In this document: positions 25,439 to 25,526 of the stretch, piece after piece
Position numbering within the stretch: the first letter of the stretch is position 1
Layout of the letters: every line of letters begins with the position of its first letter
Source of the DNA: DASXRA01 sp046734315
Lineage (GTDB): Bacteria; Actinomycetota; Actinomycetes; Mycobacteriales; Jatrophihabitantaceae
Direction of reading: 5' to 3'
Length of the DNA stretch: 25,526 nt
Assembly (NCBI GenBank): GCA_046734315.1
Contig: JBKPQY010000163.1
Span: 1-25,526 of the forward strand
The notes under the pieces: generated by a model
What the model was told of the DNA's origin: nothing
What the model saw: the letters and a program-made list of their open reading frames with translations, nothing else
Databases searched by the model: none
Made by a program: the position numbers and the translations under genes

Positions 25439-25526
25439 ATGAACGAGCCGCGTCGTGGGGCCTTCCTGGAGGCCGCGCTGCCGTGCCTGGATGCGATCAC
25501 GCAACTGGCCCGGCACCTGAGCGGGC
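25439..25526 (+). CDS. Probable sigma-70 family (ECF-like) RNA polymerase sigma factor, 5' end only
   Basis: An open frame runs from ATG 25439 off the right edge. A GGAG (25430-25433) lies five bases before the ATG. The 29 visible residues include FLEAALPCLDAITQLARHLSG, which matches the start of region 2 in ECF-type sigma factors (usually A-LPHLD-VYRLARRLTG). No more can be said because the sequence ends. The family is likely but rests on a short stretch. Confidence 0.5.
   Translation, partial: MNEPRRGAFLEAALPCLDAITQLARHLSG

Noticed and set aside
25291..25500. 69-codon minus-strand frame
   Set aside because: No family motif and it is antisense to the sigma-factor start, which has a proper ribosome site and recognisable residues.
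23287..25526. Genomic island integrated at tRNA-Asn
   Set aside because: No integrase and no second copy of the tRNA 3' end are present in the window; the idea needs flanking sequence to be judged.

Overview
The window is GC-rich, with many GTG and TTG starts, tightly packed genes and a chromosome-type gene set: era, recO, a cis-prenyl diphosphate synthase, single-chain glycyl-tRNA synthetase, a DusB-type dihydrouridine synthase, pyruvate phosphate dikinase, dGTPase and primase. This order and codon use point to an actinomycete (Actinomycetota) chromosome. Genus cannot be read from the sequence. Several genes begin with GTG only 6-7 bases after a TANNNT -10 box, the leaderless-mRNA layout common in actinobacteria.

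Layout. 1-336: no convincing gene, but a strong 17-bp hairpin. 337-4010 (+): era, an MFS permease, recO and uppS, closely packed or overlapping. 4107-5489 (+): glyS, whose stop codon overlaps that of a convergent luciferase-like oxidoreductase (5486-6487, -). 6590-7762 (+): dus. 7795-9128 (+): an APC-family amino-acid permease wrecked by one nonsense codon and three frameshifts. 9222-14308 (+): ppdK, an ASCH-like/winged-helix protein, a YbjN-family protein and dgt. 14326-17503 (-): two P-II genes, a two-helix small membrane protein and amtB, preceded by a GlnR-like operator, then a two-helix membrane protein. 17578-20079 (+): an ABC-2 exporter (ATPase and two permeases). 20111-22467 (+): dnaG and a coupled hypothetical gene. 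22455-22694 (-): a YtxH-like membrane protein. 22763-23221 (+): a VOC/glyoxalase-fold protein. 23287-23362 (+): tRNA-Asn(GTT). 23497-25061 (-): a thioredoxin-like lipoprotein and a CcdA-like membrane electron carrier, with what looks like the decayed end of an ArsR regulator upstream. 25439 to the right edge (+): the start of a probable sigma-70 family factor.

How it fits together. Most of the window is housekeeping: ribosome and 16S maturation (era), recombination repair (recO), undecaprenyl or decaprenyl carrier synthesis (uppS), translation (glyS, dus, tRNA-Asn), PEP/pyruvate metabolism (ppdK), dNTP control (dgt) and replication priming (dnaG). The accessory content is the nitrogen cluster and ABC exporter between dgt and dnaG, the dead permease, and the thiol-redox pair right of the tRNA.

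The most distinctive system is the ammonium cluster. A probable GlnR site drives amtB, which is followed by an overlapping small two-helix protein, a canonical GlnK, and a second P-II paralogue that keeps the fold and Tyr51 but has lost Gln39 and Lys58, residues used for 2-oxoglutarate/Mg-ATP sensing. I see no CRISPR array, complete insertion sequence or phage gene.
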